This document shows, one piece after another, positions 1-10,618 of a stretch of 37,890 nucleotides of DNA (the stretch's first letter is position 1; the number at the start of each line of letters is the position of its first letter). A program made the translations under genes and the position numbers. The stretch spans positions 57,447 to 95,336 of the forward strand of contig WELA01012332.1 of assembly GCA_009602735.1 (NCBI GenBank), given 5' to 3'. The stretch is from Mesotaenium endlicherianum. Taxonomy: Eukaryota > Streptophyta > Zygnematophyceae > Zygnematales > Mesotaeniaceae. The notes beneath the pieces were generated by a model that saw only the letters and a list, made by a program, of their open reading frames with translations, made no database searches and was not told where the DNA came from.

Positions 1-250
1 GAGGCCCTCTCCCTTCACCCCTCCCCCCCTTCCCCCCATCCCTTCCTCCCACCCTTGATGTCCTTTCCTTCACCAACCCCGTGCTCCCCTTCTCTAAAAT
101 ACAATGGTGGAGATAACCATCACCCACTTGCGTAAGAAGGATCACCACCGTCACAGCAATGGCTGCTGGCACATGCGGAGAGCTGCTGGCATACAGGGGG
201 CAGAGGTCGGGGGGGTGCTTTCATGGGGCTTGAAGGGAGGGGGGGGATGA
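1..250. other. C-rich flank, no gene seen
   Basis: The stretch is C- and CT-rich on the plus strand at the very start and G-rich near 205-247. I see no credible reading frame. It would be the 3' flank or UTR of the minus-strand gene that ends at 251. Confidence 0.4.
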
Positions 251-970
251 TCAGTCAAACGAGCCCCACCTGTGCATGAAGGAGAGGAAGAGGAGCTCGT
301 CCAGCTTGTCCATGGGGGAGGGCTCTTGGGGATCTTCCGTTTTCTGCCCCTCCCACTCCACCAGGGGATAACCTAAAGCCTCGTAAACCTCGTCCAGATT
401 CTCATCCATCCACTCCAGATCTGGGCCCTCCAACGGCATGGGGGCCAGGCAGGAGCTCAGGAGGGGGAAATTCGTCCCCTCCATCTGCAGCTGGGGGCTC
501 TTTAACAGCCTAGAAGCTAGCTCCTCCTGTGACACAAACTTCTGCTTGCCCCTCCTGTACAGGTTCGGCCGATTTGACGACGGCTTCACCTTGACCACCT
601 TGGGCTTGGCTGAGTATCTCGAATTTCGTATTGGGCTGAAGCTAGGTGCGCTCGCCCTTCTTGACCTGATCTGAAGTCGGAAACCACTAGACCCCATCTT
701 CCTGCTGGACACTATCTCTGTTAGATACCTTAATGATTCACCCATAAATGCACCTCGTTCCCCCACCACATGCTTAACGGGCGCGCCCACGAATGTGGAT
801 ACTGATATAGTAGAATGATGAGAAGAAAAGGAGGAAAAGTGAGGGGGGGGGGAGATCGTTCCATATCCAACAGTGAAGGTTTTGTGCTTTTGTCTGCTAG
901 AAGCATCTCCTCTCCTGCTTGACGAGCCAACACAACAAGCTGGAGATATGATACCCAATAAGCTCGCCAT
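251..970 (-). CDS. Hypothetical protein, 239 aa, possible plastid-targeted
   Basis: I do not recognise the family. The frame is open for 239 codons and begins in a good plant start context (GCGATGGCG). Residues 1-30 are rich in Ser, Ala, Cys and Arg with few acidic residues, which resembles a chloroplast transit peptide; this is inference only. The middle (about 90-150) is strongly basic (RSRRASAPSF, KPKVVKVKPSSNR). The last 60 residues are acidic, with a WMDENLDEVYEALGYP segment and a DKLDELLFLSFMHRW tail that could form helices. This basic-then-acidic layout is more protein-like than random frames nearby. No introns are needed, but an upstream exon cannot be excluded. The G-tract around 841-852 is a place where a sequencing indel could alter the N-terminal half. 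Confidence 0.45.
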   Translation of the reverse strand: MASLLGIISPACCVGSSSRRGDASSRQKHKTFTVGYGTISPPPHFSSFSSHHSTISVSTFVGAPVKHVVGERGAFMGESLRYLTEIVSSRKMGSSGFRLQIRSRRASAPSFSPIRNSRYSAKPKVVKVKPSSNRPNLYRRGKQKFVSQEELASRLLKSPQLQMEGTNFPLLSSCLAPMPLEGPDLEWMDENLDEVYEALGYPLVEWEGQKTEDPQEPSPMDKLDELLFLSFMHRWGSFD

Positions 971-3900
971 CGCTCAAGGAGATACCTCACCTTCCCTTCA
1001 ACTTGTGAATTTGCCAATCTTGATCAATACATAGATACCTCCCCAGGGGGGGCTAGTGCTATGACACCCAGCAGCATCACAGAGTTCAACCACAAACTCT
1101 GGCGAACTATATTTTACTCCATGTGACACTCCGCTGCTTCTCGCGAGTTGTGTAACTTCTTCATAAATTAACAAGGTGGACCAGACGAGCACATGGACTT
1201 ATCTCAACTCGTGGTGTAAGACACGGCCACCCAATTTCAGGACATATTCGAGCAAAGTGTTTACTCTTCTTTAAGTAGAAGAATGCTTGCTTACTGGAGA
1301 TTTAGGTGCCCTGCAGCTGCACGTATATATTTGCTGTACCTGTGAACGCGGCCCCTCTCTAGCTGCTCTCGTCCAATTTAATTCCCACTCCCCGAGGTCA
1401 CATGGTCTGATTCCTGAAAGTTCGTCACTTTCATCGAACACCCAACAAAATTCAACGAGGATGTCCAGGAAGGTCGATATCGTACAAGGCGTACTTGCAA
1501 CGTACGATCATGCACAGATGGCTCCAGATGGCTCCGGAGCAGCTCCAGAGTGCTCCAGAGTTCACACTCCTGCCTTTTCCGCACGTGCTTCCGGGCAAAC
1601 AGCAGGGTTGGAACTTGGGCGTGGTTGGGCGGAGTGGCTCTGGCTTTGGTCACTTGCACATGGAGTTGCTTTTTAGTGGCTTCCACGACCCCTATATAGC
1701 AGTTGCTTGTCACGGCTTGAGCAGATTGCAGTGATTAAGTATGATTAAATGGTCGATGGAGTGGCTTGCAGCAAGCAGCTTGCCATTATTGTAAGAGGCC
1801 CATAGCTTCCCGCTATGAACACGATAAATGAGTAGGTTGTATGGAATGCACAAAGACCGGCTGATTATTACTTTCTTACATAGAATACTGAGACGATCTC
1901 CAAGGTCGACAACAGGGAACGCGACAGGAATGTATCTGTGAGATTTCAAATGTCCGGCGGGGGCATGCAAGAACATCAAAAACAATGGGGTTGCAGGATA
2001 CGCAGTGTAGTGATAAATATCGTTAGTTTCTTTTGGCGGCACTCTATGGTGTATCCTCGGGGTTTGTTGCTGTGAAAGTATCTTGTTCTCTCTTATTTGT
2101 GGCGGGCCGTGACGGTCCCATTTCCAGAGCTCCTCAGTGCAACTGCTAAAGAATATATTGTGACGGGGGAGCCTTTTCTACGTAAGCAGGGCGGACGTCT
2201 CAGCACTTGCAGGCGTAACATTGTACTCATGAATCTGACCTTCCGCCTTCATAGACTATTCTATGGTCTTTGTCGGTAAACGAAGGTCGATAAGGCGAAT
2301 TGGTGGATTGCGATGTTGCTTGACAGCTTCCAATCACTCGTGTTGCAGTGGGCATTATGAAAGCAAAGCTTCACTTTCTTAAGTGCAGTTTTGATTTTGT
2401 ATGTCCTCCATACGCCACGTGCGATACATGACGTGCTCTTAGGACGTGTCAGAAGGAGGAAGTTGTTACTGAAAGCATGGATTCTGAAGAAAGGATTAGT
2501 GGGAAGGAGACTGATGGTGACTGGCAAATGTTTACGGAGCTTCCAAAGGTGCTTGATGACTTTGTGCTGTTTACTTCCTGGTGCTCATGCTCAGGTCCAG
2601 ATGATCAGGTCAGGAACTCACTTTCTCCACCCAAAATAACTTCTGCCAGGCAGTTGGTGCGCTGGCTAGACCTTTTGAGATCAGAGCTTGCTACCGATCT
2701 GCACTTCTTTTGATGCTCTTCCTCCTTGCAGGACTGTGGGTCGACTCCGAACCCAAATGTACATATGGGCATCTTTAAGGTACTTCAAATTTATGTATCT
2801 GTTATTTAACTCATATCATTAGTTCAGCCCAACCCTATATGGCTTGGCCAGCACTTGCATACGGGCACCCTTCAACCTACAATGAGCTGCCAGCTCCACG
2901 CGTGATGCTGTCAAAGGCCAGTACAGGAGGCCCGTTTGATGAATGTGGTGTAGAATGTACTGAGAACATTATCCTCATTAAGTGTCTTCTTCCAAAGAAG
3001 TCTACATATTCCTTTATGGGCAAAATTCAGAACGCCTAGCTGGCCTTTGTCTCTACTTTGACTGATGTCCATTCCTTTTGGAAAGCAATCGATATTACGT
3101 TCTGGCCAGTTGGCTGGGAAACTCGTCTTAGCGCAAATTCTGTAGGCAAGCTGACTGTACGGTGGACTTCAAAACCCCTTAATCTGCTCTAGCCCTCTCC
3201 CTTTAATATGATCATATGGTACATATCAGTGTTGCCCCAGAAATCGGAACTGCTCCATGCTTCCCTGTCCCTTGCCATCATGCAGACAAGATGAGCTTTG
3301 AATTGACTCTCTTGTAGACACTGCACTGGAGATCCAAGGCCCGAGATGCGATGGTAAGCAACTTGGGGAGGGCAAGAATGCACGGGGCGAGGAAACTCCA
3401 CGCAATAGTTCTTGCTGCTTGGCTTTCTAGTGCTGCTGTGAGCTTCTGGGAGTGTCGTAATGTGCGTGTCGCTATTCAGAATCGACAATGTATCGAGCTC
3501 GGGTTTATTCCGTGTATCATGAAAGTACTGGAATTACTAAAATTAAGAGTAATCAGTACCCTCATGAGGAGTCACAAGCCCAGGGGGGTCCCTCTCGCCA
3601 CGACTCCTCGCACACGTTCTTGCAGGTGCCTCCCACTGCCCGCGCTTGCTCCCCTCCCCCAGCCCCTCACCCCATTGCCACTCTCTCAGGCTCTCTGCCC
3701 CCTCAAATCTTCAGGTGTCCGGTGTAAGGCCATGTCCACTCCAGTAAGAAGACTGTCCTGTCACAAGGAGTAGGGCAGACGGCCGCCTGCTATGGCAGCA
3801 TGCGCTCCACTCCTGGGAGGGTGACATGTCCCCGCCAGCGCCTCCTGGCAGTCCTCCCAGAGACAGAGGTCCACAGACGTCAATGCATGCTGTTGTTGCC

Positions 3901-5699
3901 AAGGTCGGTGCAAGTGGTGTAGTTGGCATTCGCAATGAATACTATGTGTATACATATGCTATATGTACTAATTAGTAGACAGATATACTACATACTCTTC
4001 ATAAGCAAGATGAATACTGTATGACTTTTGAAGAAGCTCCCGGGGATGTGTAGACCAGAAGGGGAAGAGCTGGGGAAGCTGGCGTGAGAACAGGTGCATG
4101 TCCCTGCACTCCGTCTTTCTTTCTGCTCTCAGCCAGCTTCCCAGGTGACTCTTGCCGGCTTTCTTGTTCGCGAGCAAGCCGGCAGCCTGCTTCAGTATGG
4201 GGCCCAAAAAGTAACTGCTGTCCGCTCCACGAGCATCCTGCATATCACTTGAACAGATCAGAATCCTGCAGATGTCGTGCAGATGCCAAGAGTGATGGCT
4301 TGAAAGCAGATAGATTCGACGTGTATACTTGACCTGCAACCGAGAGCTAGGTCTGTGAGGAGGCAGGCATAGCTGGGATGGTGATGTTTGTGTAGGTCTT
4401 TTTCTTGTCATTGCGACCTGCATGGAGTCTGTAATGCTGTGGCCTTGTGCCTGAGAAGGTAGCGTGTCAACAGGTCAATAGAGTGGCAGACCGGAGGCCG
4501 TGCAACGAGAAGTGGGTGGCGATGGCCCAGGTCCTTTACGCTCTGCACTTGGTTGTGCATGAATGTGGTTGAAGATCCTCTGCACTTGGTCATTGGTGCA
4601 GAGTCACGTTAGTGCACTGGCGTAGTCATAGGGCTGTGGCTGCAAGGAGCTGCTCATGGTGGAGATGGGTAGTTCTTCTATAGGCGTGTGACATTTTTCT
4701 CCTCGTTTCTTTATTTTTCTCGATCAGTTTTGTAGTAATGACAATACGTCACTTCCAAGTGGAGCTCTACATAAAGAAAAGCCATATATTCAAGCTCTGG
4801 AATGTGACTGTGATGAGTTGTTGAGCAGTTCGTCCAGTTTACGGAGGATAATAGAACAGAACTTTTGTACTGCAAATAACAAGATGTAATCCATATACAC
4901 TGTGGCCACTGCCTGTCCAATGAAACAATTGAGGAGCATCTTATTGTTGGATTAGTGTACATTATTATAGCAGTTGATCCTCACTGAAGTCGAAGAATTG
5001 CACCGCCTACTTGAGCAGTTACGACTGAACATTTTCAAGAGCTAAGACTGGAATCGTCTGACTGCAGATTTTAAGAAGAGCAAGCAGAGCCCTCCGTACA
5101 GTTCAGTTACTGAATTGACGAGGCCCTAGCTACCCTCCCTATGAAATTCAGACTGCACCGCCGACGAGCAATGATGGCTAACTTGTTACAATTCAAGGCC
5201 GCGCCCGTAAAGACATGCGTGGGGCAGGCATAGACTACACGTGTATATAAGCTACAACCACACGGAGCAGTCAAAATTGGACATGCTCCAAACCGGCACC
5301 TGACCTGGCTGAGCATAGTGCCTGCCACCTGGCGTTGCTTCCCCTGGCATCAACTGTGATCTACAGAAAGTATAAATAAGCACATGCCTCTTATGGTCAT
5401 CCAGTCCTGCAGGTTTTTACCCCTCAGCACTCAATGAAGCTGGCAACCTCTACGCTGACTATAATCAATAAAATTGTCCTCACTAAAATGAATAAAATTT
5501 TGTCAATTGGAAGCTCCGGAGGGTCTACACGCCTTTCCTGCCCTTCCTTCTGATCCACATATCACACAGACATTGATGCTAAATGTATTACCTCTCCTCA
5601 TTACCTCTCCTCATCGGATATACATACACATAAATTACATTCGTATCAACCTTCACCACCCGACCTCCAAGACATGGCGATCTCTAACCTCGGCCAGCA
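971..5699. other. Unassigned host region, possible exon fragments
   Basis: No long recognisable gene is present. Plus-strand stretches at 2097-2279, 2477-2713 and 2839-3039 read like short exons and are separated by plausible GT/AG signals, for example a GTACTT donor near 2780 and a CATTAG acceptor near 2821. I cannot assign them to a family or prove splicing. Low-complexity CTCCAGATGG-type repeats occur near 1515-1560. Two plus-strand AATAAA motifs near 5464 and 5490 and a TATAAATA near 5370 hint at a small plus-strand transcript, again without a recognisable product. Confidence 0.3.
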
Positions 5700-7820
5700 T
5701 CAGACTGTAATGCTGCTACTCGAGCCCACCAGATGAGACGACCGGCAGATGGACTGGGAGTCCTCCAAGTGGGAGCCCCAGCTCCTCGTGCTCCGGCTGG
5801 ACGCCACCTGGCAATGTCGAGCTCTTGTCGAAATTTCCGCGACCAGCTCACTCAACTCATTCGAGACGGAGCCAGACAAGCAGCAACCATGCGCTCCCTC
5901 CCAGGCTCCCCTACTACTGCTGCACCCTCTGCCAGCCCTCTGCCCAGGTGAAGCGGGAGCCGGAGCCGGAGCCGGACCCGAAGTCGGAACTGCAAGCCAA
6001 TGTCGTCGAAGCTCTGCTAGACGGGAGTCAAATGTGGCAGAAGTTCCGCCTCGCGATACCCCTCCCGCTCCTACTCCTGCTCCTGTGGCCCCAAGCTCAA
6101 GGCCCTTGGGGCTCCCGTCCCTGTGTGCCCGCAGCTGTAGACAGCGAGCTGGCTCACACGATGTGCGCAGGACAGGGACGTGCTGGGGCGCATTAGAAAA
6201 GTTTGTAGCTGCAGCTCTGTGGCAAGGAGACGCTGCCGGGGAGCGGGAAGAGTGCCTGTCGAGCCACAAGGACACAGGCGGCTGAGCGTGGGCGTAGGCG
6301 TGCGGGGACATAGCACTGGGGCGGCGAGGAGTGGGGCAGGAGGGGGAGTCAGGGCCTAGGGGTGAGGAGCAGGCGTGCGGGGACATAGCACTGGGGCGGC
6401 GGGGAGTGGGGCAGGTGGGGGAGTCAGGGCCTAGGGGTGAGGAGCACATGGCAGCGTTCTCGTCGGTGTGGGCCTCAGCAGCAGCAGCAGCAGCTGCTGC
6501 TGTGTGAGCAGGTCCACGGGGAGAGCTCCCCAGCCCAGAGGGGGCGGGCTTGTGCCTCTTGTGGCGCAACACGTTGCCCCTGAAGCTGCCAGGTGTCCGG
6601 GGGCTGCTGGGCGGCGTGGGGATGCGCTGCCGGCCGTCGACGGCAACGCGAATGGGGGTCAGACGAGGAGGAGGAGCAGCAGCAGCCGACGCAGCAGCAG
6701 CAGGAGTGGAAGTTCCGCCGTGACAGGTGTTGGCCACCCAGGGGTTGCTTGCCAGCAGGGCGCTAGCTGTGGGGCGCTCCACAGGGTCGGGGTGCAGCAG
6801 CAGCAAGATGAGCTCTTTGGCGGCGTGCGAGACCGCCGCCCAGGGGGCGCGCGAGAAGGGCACGGGCGACACCTGGCTGGCCCGGGCGTGGTGCATCTGG
6901 TCCGCCAGGTGGCTGGAGCCCAGGAAGGGCAGGTCCTGGGAGAGCAAGCCGTACAGCAGCGTGCCCAGGCTCCACATGTCAGCAGCAGGCGTGCAGGTTC
7001 GCGCCAGCACAACCTCTGGCGCCACGTAGAAGGGGCTGCCAGCCAGCCCTGCCGCCCGCCCCGCACCATCCACGCACGTGGCCAGCCCAAAGTCCGCCAG
7101 CTTCACTTCCAGTCGTGGCGCTCGACAGCGGCACCTCTGCGCCTGCCCAGATTTACACCAGGAGCTATTGTGAGGGGAGGCCAAGCCAGCCAGAGGGACT
7201 GCTGCTCCTTCTCTGGTGCCGCTGCTGCTCGGGCTGCTACAGCAGCAGCAGCTGCTCCCGCTTAATCTCTGCTTGACGAGCACGTTCTCGGGCTTGATGT
7301 CCCTGTGCAAGATGCCCGACCGGTGGCAGTGCTCCACCGCCGAGACTATCTGCAGAAACACATCCGCCGCCTCGGCCTCCGTGAAGGCTGCCCCCCGGCG
7401 CGTCAGCTCGTCGAACAGGTCCCCACCCTCGCAGAACTCCATGACCAAGTGGACGCTGAAAGGATCCTCGAAGACCCTTCTCAGCTCCACTATATGTGGA
7501 TGTCCTGCCAATTTCTCCATGGCTGCGACCTCGTTTCTCAACCCCTGCACGTCCTGGGGGGACTTTAGGCTGGACTTTAAGATTGACTTGCATGCCAATC
7601 TTTCTCCAGTCATCTTGTCAAAGCACTCCCGCACAACACCCGCCCTCCCTCGACCTAGCTCTGCTCCAATAGAATACGCTCGTAGAAGGCTTTCGGACAG
7701 GCACTTAGTATTCTCGAAGAAAGTTATGCAGCCATTGCAGCCATAGCCAAGTTCTGCCATCGCTCCACTGCATGGGTGGCTGACGCCTAGTGCATGAGGT
7801 GAGAATTGTGAAGAATGCAA
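5700..7820 (-). CDS. CDPK-like Ser/Thr protein kinase, single exon, no EF-hands
   Basis: The 706-aa protein carries a complete protein kinase domain at about residues 48-362. Visible motifs are the Gly-rich loop GRGRAG (56-61), the ATP-binding Lys in ACKSI (K78), the alpha-C Glu (E97), HRDIKPEN (172-179), DFG (243-245) and APE (267-269), followed by DMWSLGTLLY. All catalytic residues are present, so it should be active and phosphorylate Ser/Thr. The pattern is that of the CDPK/PEP-carboxylase-kinase-related group of plants, but there are no EF-hands. A Ser/Cys-rich insert of about 50 residues separates the catalytic loop from DFG. The C-terminal 340 residues are low complexity (Ala, Pro, Ser) and contain two 25-residue tandem repeats rich in SP and TP. 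Met1 is the first in-frame Met; Met21 is an alternative. An upstream ATG in the presumed 5' leader (minus strand near 7840) could affect translation. Confidence 0.85.
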   Translation of the reverse strand: MHSSQFSPHALGVSHPCSGAMAELGYGCNGCITFFENTKCLSESLLRAYSIGAELGRGRAGVVRECFDKMTGERLACKSILKSSLKSPQDVQGLRNEVAAMEKLAGHPHIVELRRVFEDPFSVHLVMEFCEGGDLFDELTRRGAAFTEAEAADVFLQIVSAVEHCHRSGILHRDIKPENVLVKQRLSGSSCCCCSSPSSSGTREGAAVPLAGLASPHNSSWCKSGQAQRCRCRAPRLEVKLADFGLATCVDGAGRAAGLAGSPFYVAPEVVLARTCTPAADMWSLGTLLYGLLSQDLPFLGSSHLADQMHHARASQVSPVPFSRAPWAAVSHAAKELILLLLHPDPVERPTASALLASNPWVANTCHGGTSTPAAAASAAAAPPPRLTPIRVAVDGRQRIPTPPSSPRTPGSFRGNVLRHKRHKPAPSGLGSSPRGPAHTAAAAAAAAEAHTDENAAMCSSPLGPDSPTCPTPRRPSAMSPHACSSPLGPDSPSCPTPRRPSAMSPHAYAHAQPPVSLWLDRHSSRSPAASPCHRAAATNFSNAPQHVPVLRTSCEPARCLQLRAHRDGSPKGLELGATGAGVGAGGVSRGGTSATFDSRLAELRRHWLAVPTSGPAPAPAPASPGQRAGRGCSSSRGAWEGAHGCCLSGSVSNELSELVAEISTRARHCQVASSRSTRSWGSHLEDSQSICRSSHLVGSSSSITV
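6301..6446 (-). repeat. 75-bp in-frame tandem repeat in the kinase gene
   Basis: Two copies of a 75-bp unit begin at 6301 and 6376 and differ at only a few bases. Each encodes 25 residues around CSSPLGPDSP and TPRRPSAMSPH in the kinase C-terminal tail. The period is a multiple of three, so the frame is kept. Each unit offers several SP/TP sites. Confidence 0.85.
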
Positions 7821-7984
7821 CCTCCAAGGCCGGAGCGCATGCTACTACTACCTGACTACTCCCACTCGTCAATCCGTTGTGATATTAAACGTCATTTGCC
7901 ATTCCTTGTCGTCATTAACGGACCTCACAGGGGCCACTTGACACGCTTCGTGCTAGCAGGCCCCAATTGGGAGTAACGGACTGC

Positions 7985-8041
7985 ACTGGAGCACGCTGGA
8001 GCACATTGGAGCACGCTGGACTCTGGAGCACACTGGAGCGT
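7985..8041. repeat. CTGGAGCAC degenerate tandem repeat
   Basis: The motif CTGGAGCAC and close variants occur about five times, with one CTGGACTCTGGAG interruption. Confidence 0.7.
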
Positions 8042-8244
8042 GCCTTCAAGTTTGTCGAATCGTAAAGTCAATCTTGATGAATCTTGACGGAATCAGGTCG
8101 AATGAAATATATTATGGACGGATGGCACCAAATCTATTTGCACACCACAGTGGCTCGCGTGAGTTTGACATCCCTTCTGCTCAATCTGGGGTGGTACCGT
8201 GGATCTTCCTCAGATATCAAAGCTGATCAAAGCCCACCAAGCCT

Positions 8245-8295
8245 ACTCACGACTCACGACTCTCGACTCACGAGTCACGACTCACGACACACGAG
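8245..8295. repeat. CTCACGACT tandem repeat
   Basis: CTCACGACT and close variants recur about six times. Because GAGTC and GACTC both occur, parts are also inverted repeats. Confidence 0.75.
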
Positions 8296-9188
8296 GCAGA
8301 AGGAGCAGCTCGAGCCTGCTCGACCCACTTTGAATCTCCTTGATTTGAACAGTTACGCCCGCAACGTTGGCCAACCAGTGAGCTCTGAGCACTGAGCACT
8401 GTGCAGCGTGCAGTGCTGGGAGCAGTGTTGGATTCAGCTTCTGACATCGGCTTGTCCACGCCTCCCAATCGGCGAACATCGATGCCCACTCGGGAGTCGG
8501 GACTGGACTCTGGAGTCTGGAGTCCAGACCCGTGGATTCTTAACTTTTTGGGTGTTATTTGCTATTTTGGATGTTATAAAACCCAACTAAAAACAAAAGG
8601 ATGTCTTCTTAAATCCTTATTATTTTGAGTGGATGTCTCGTAAAATCCCGAAATTCTCAATTTTCCTTTCGAAATATGTCGTAGGATGTTATTACGCTAC
8701 TAAAAAAATCCTACCAAATTCTGTCGGGTGTTCTCGACACCCTGACCGTCGCCAAGAGCAGGCCAGAGGATGTTTTCAAAATTTTCCGACATCCGCGAAT
8801 GTTGTCGAATCCAGGGGCCTGGTCTGGACCAGTCTGGACAGTGGATATTTCCACGCATCTCAAACAATCTCACAGCCAAGTTTTGGACTGTTGAGTTGAC
8901 TTGAGTCATCCAGTCGTGACTTGTGAGTTGTGATCCATCCGTGAATTCCGATGTCTGCCCCAGTCACAAAGATTTCTAGATTGCACTGTACGTGCAAATA
9001 ATCACGCTTGTCAGCTGTGTCAGCCGCTACTTCCGTGCATGTACCTGAGCCCCCAATGACCAAAATAGCACTTTCGGCTGCACCAGCTGTTCACTGCCGT
9101 TTCACGACTCCCTTGTGCTTCTTCTAGCATTTCGTTGATTTTTGAGCCAGTGTAGAATATCGGACGACGTTGTTCGAACTGCGATCCT

Positions 9189-9235
9189 CGGAGTCAGGAC
9201 TCCGGACTCCGGACTCCGGACCTCCAGAGTCCAGG
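9189..9235. repeat. GGACTCC tandem and inverted repeat
   Basis: GGACTCC is repeated three times head to tail, followed by CCAGAGTCC. The unit is itself partly palindromic around GACTC. Confidence 0.75.
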
Positions 9236-10268
9236 GTTATACCGATTCCCGAAGCCTTTGAAAACAGGCAGAGGTGATATCTACCTTCTAGGATGTATCT
9301 GTGATGGGATTTGCTTCAGGCGGCAGGTACCGTGTCACGAGGGGGACCTATGGGGGGGGCCTACTTGCGGACCGGAAACTCTGGGCATGCGCTTCCGCAA
9401 ACTCCTAGCGTCCTACTATACCACCATCAATCACCATATACAGATATGCTGGTGAGACGTGTAGTCGGTAAGGGCGTCTCTACTCTCTCGAGTCTAGTCG
9501 CGAGTCTCCGACTCTCCACTATATATTGCTATATATGACACTATACGGCCAAGGACTGACGAAGACGGATAAGGACGAAACAAGACACTACCATGTGGCA
9601 TATCGTGCAAGAGAAATCAGCTATCGAGACCAATCGAGACAAACTTTCTAAAGCGAATCCGAAGCTCAGACATGTCTTATGCGCTTATGTGTTCAGCTTA
9701 GCCCAGATTGTAGACTCAGCCTAGCTTCTGTCTCAAATTTTGGTTGTTGATTCGATTGCCAAGTGTTCCAGTTGGTAAGACCAGCTTCGATTTCGCGAAT
9801 GGCCTACAGTGGCCTACAGTGAAAATTGGACTCGTGACTGCTCGTGACTCGTGACGTTCACAACGCACAAATTCTGAACTATTTGCTGCCTGCAATCAGT
9901 AGACAGCTCGAACTGCCTCAAATGGCCTCAAACCAGGTCGAGGCACCACTCAGGAAGCGACACCAGCCACGCAGACAAAGATATCCATCAATCTTGATAT
10001 TAGGCAGATGTATATCTTTAACTCGTGGATCATCGCTGCTACGGAAATTACTCTACGCTGCTCTACGCTGGGAAGTCGCGACTCCCGAGTTGCAGCCTGT
10101 GGAGTCCTGGTAGTAGAAGATATTTCAAGATATCAATACAAGAAGGGCCGCTTACACTGGCCAAAAAATTACTTCTGACTGTACCCGCGTGTACCACGTT
10201 GTACAACGCGTCTTTGCAATTAGAAAGATGGACACATTTTGTGGTTTACAGCAGTTTACAGTGCACTT

Positions 10269-10618
10269 TGTCGCGACTGCTATCCCCTTGACGGTGCCGC
10301 ACGCGCAGCGCAAGTCACGGCCGCCCAGGTACGGAAAGTCAGCGTTGACGCACCGACCAAAGGACCAAGTTATCTCAGTCAGCGGTTATGTCAAAGTCGT
10401 TATCACTGTCAAAGTGGTCGCGACAGGGATGGATGGGGATTTGGACGGAGTAGTCAACCGAAAGGCTTGGGGCCTGGAACCAGCAATGAGCCAGCCCAAC
10501 AAGTGCCAAGTAAGTTACTGATCAATCGGCTATTGAAGCCAAGTACAGCAGGGATGTTGCAGAGGCGTCGTGGGCCACCTCGGCCAAGACCCCTCGAGTG
10601 AGTAGCCACGGCTTGAGC
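10269..10618 (+). repeat. Truncated 5' LTR of the outer element
   Basis: This segment aligns with 30599-30947, sharing long matches around ACGGCCGCCCAGGTACGG, CAAAGTCGTTATCACTGTCA and GATGGATGGGGATTTGGACG. Its start corresponds to an internal point of the right LTR, so roughly the first 220 bases (U3) are missing. Homology stops after CACGGCTTGAG. The true 3' end of this LTR was not located. Confidence 0.75.

Larger units (their letters stand above)
7821..10268. other. Gene-poor spacer rich in short degenerate repeats
   Basis: No recognisable coding frame is present. Clusters of short direct and inverted repeats occur at several places: CTGGAGCAC units (7985-8041), CACGACT units (8245-8295), TCTGGAGTC/CCAGAC (8500-8530), GACTCCG units (9189-9235), GAGTC-type units (9485-9525) and CTCGTGACT units (9825-9856). 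An AT-rich part (about 8530-8720) repeats GGATGT several times. The spacer ends where the truncated LTR of the outer element begins. Confidence 0.5.

Noticed and set aside
3351..3773. 140-codon plus-strand frame in the host region
   Set aside because: The composition is unremarkable with Pro/Leu/Arg low complexity at the end, no domain, and overlapping open frames on both strands.
6468..7265. 265-codon plus-strand frame rich in Ser, Arg and Gly
   Set aside because: It is antisense to the kinase, whose catalytic motifs are unmistakable. The open frame follows from GC-rich codon bias and CAG-type repeats.
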